DNA of 14,652 bases from assembly GCA_017475845.1 (NCBI GenBank), contig JAFVEU010000110.1:1-14652 (forward strand), given 5' to 3'. Position numbers and translations under genes: made by a program. The notes beneath the pieces were generated by a model, which searched no databases, was not told the origin of the DNA, and saw only the letters and a program-made list of their open reading frames with translations. Shown here one piece after another: positions 14,228 through 14,652 of the stretch (positions are counted from its first letter, which is position 1; the number at the start of each line of letters is the position of its first letter). The stretch is from Lachnospiraceae bacterium. GTDB lineage: Bacteria > Bacillota > Clostridia > Lachnospirales > Lachnospiraceae.

Positions 14228-14652
14228 TTACTCGGGGAATCGTGAAATCTTTCGTTTCCCCTAGTATTTATAGCCTCTGGATGGGCTGATTCTACTCGGG
14301 AAATCATGAAATCTTTCGTTTCGCCTAGTACTATTCAGCTGGTTCTACTTGGGATATCATGAATTCTTTCGTTTCCCCTAGTACTTTTAGCCTCTGGATC
14401 GGCTTACTCTACTTGGGAAATCATGAAATCTTTCGTTTCCACAGTACTATTCAACTGGTTCTACTTGGGATATCATGTATTCTTTTGTTTCCCCTAGTAC
14501 TTTCTGGCCTCTGGATCAGCTTACTCTACTCGGGAAATAGTGAATTCTTTCGTTTCCCCTAGTACTTTCTGGCCTCTGGACCGGCTTGCTCTACTCGGGA
14601 AATAGTGAATTCTTTCGTTTTCCCCAGTACTTTTAGCCTCTGGATGGGCTGA
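14228..14652. repeat. Tandem array of seven 52-65 bp units with a short/long alternation, running off the right edge
   Basis: Units start at 14228, 14292, 14345, 14409, 14461, 14526 and 14591. Lengths are 64, 53, 64, 52, 65 and 65 bp, with the last cut by the window edge. Each starts CTACTYGGGAWAT or close to it and holds a core near GAATTCTTTCGTTTCCCC followed by AGTACT or a close variant. Long units end with GCCTCTGGAT plus about 11 bp; short units (2 and 4) end ATTCARCTGGTT instead. Within a unit ACTYGGGAAA can pair with TTTCCCCTAGT, so each could fold into a hairpin on either strand. No open reading frame with a ribosome binding site crosses it, and unit lengths not divisible by three argue against coding. 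I do not recognise the repeat family. Confidence 0.85.

Noticed and set aside
14359..14562. A 67-codon plus-strand frame through the tandem array, with repeated FRFP-like peptides.
   Set aside because: Unit lengths of 52, 53, 64 and 65 bp break the frame between most units, and there is no ribosome binding site. The peptide repeat is a by-product of the DNA repeat.
14228..14652. A CRISPR array.
   Set aside because: Whole units are similar to one another with no unique spacers, repeat copies diverge, and no cas genes are present.
14228..14652. An integron attC array.
   Set aside because: No GTTRRRY core sites at unit ends, no cassettes between the units and no integrase in the window.

Overview
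The window reads as a piece of a Lachnospiraceae-type (Clostridia, Firmicutes) chromosome. The evidence is moderate GC content, strong AGGAGG-type ribosome binding sites, a lipoprotein signal of the ...SMTAC type, and Firmicutes-like versions of every enzyme. Assignment below family level is inference. Every gene I can support lies on the minus strand, so the genes are transcribed from right to left; long open frames on the plus strand are antisense shadows.

From right to left the layout is as follows. (1) 14652-13876: about 780 bases without a credible gene. It holds a tandem array of seven related 52-65 bp units that runs off the right edge, a degenerate pair of related repeats, an A/T-tract stretch and two stem-loops just upstream of the first gene. 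(2) 13875-11884: a cytosolic sensor with a LacI/PBP1-type sugar-binding domain, a GAF-like middle region and an intact GGDEF diguanylate cyclase domain, without a DNA-binding domain. (3) 11883-11709: a regulatory region with three overlapping palindromic operators of the form CTAACATGTTAG laid over a probable promoter. (4) 11708-8599: a complete three-part TRAP transporter (binding lipoprotein, small membrane subunit, large membrane subunit). (5) 8538-1: uxaB, uxaA, uxaC, a YcxB-like membrane protein, uxuA, uxuB and the 5' part of kdgK, which is cut by the left edge.

Together this is a hexuronate operon. The inferred flow is: TRAP uptake of galacturonate, glucuronate or related uronates; UxaC isomerises them to tagaturonate and fructuronate; UxaB and UxuB reduce these to altronate and mannonate; UxaA and UxuA dehydrate both to 2-keto-3-deoxygluconate; KdgK phosphorylates it to KDPG. 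The KDPG aldolase and any HTH regulator are not in the window and may lie beyond kdgK.

Spacing is tight (TAATG overlap dctQ/dctM, ATGA overlap uxuA/uxuB, 1-23 bp gaps elsewhere). The wider junctions (dctP/dctQ, dctM/uxaB, uxaA/uxaC, uxuB/kdgK) carry stem-loops without good T-tracts, which suggests mRNA tuning inside one long transcript. The most unusual points are the sugar-sensor/diguanylate cyclase beside the operon, the higher-order repeat array, the compact triple operator, and the conserved-looking but unexplained YcxB-like membrane protein among the enzymes.
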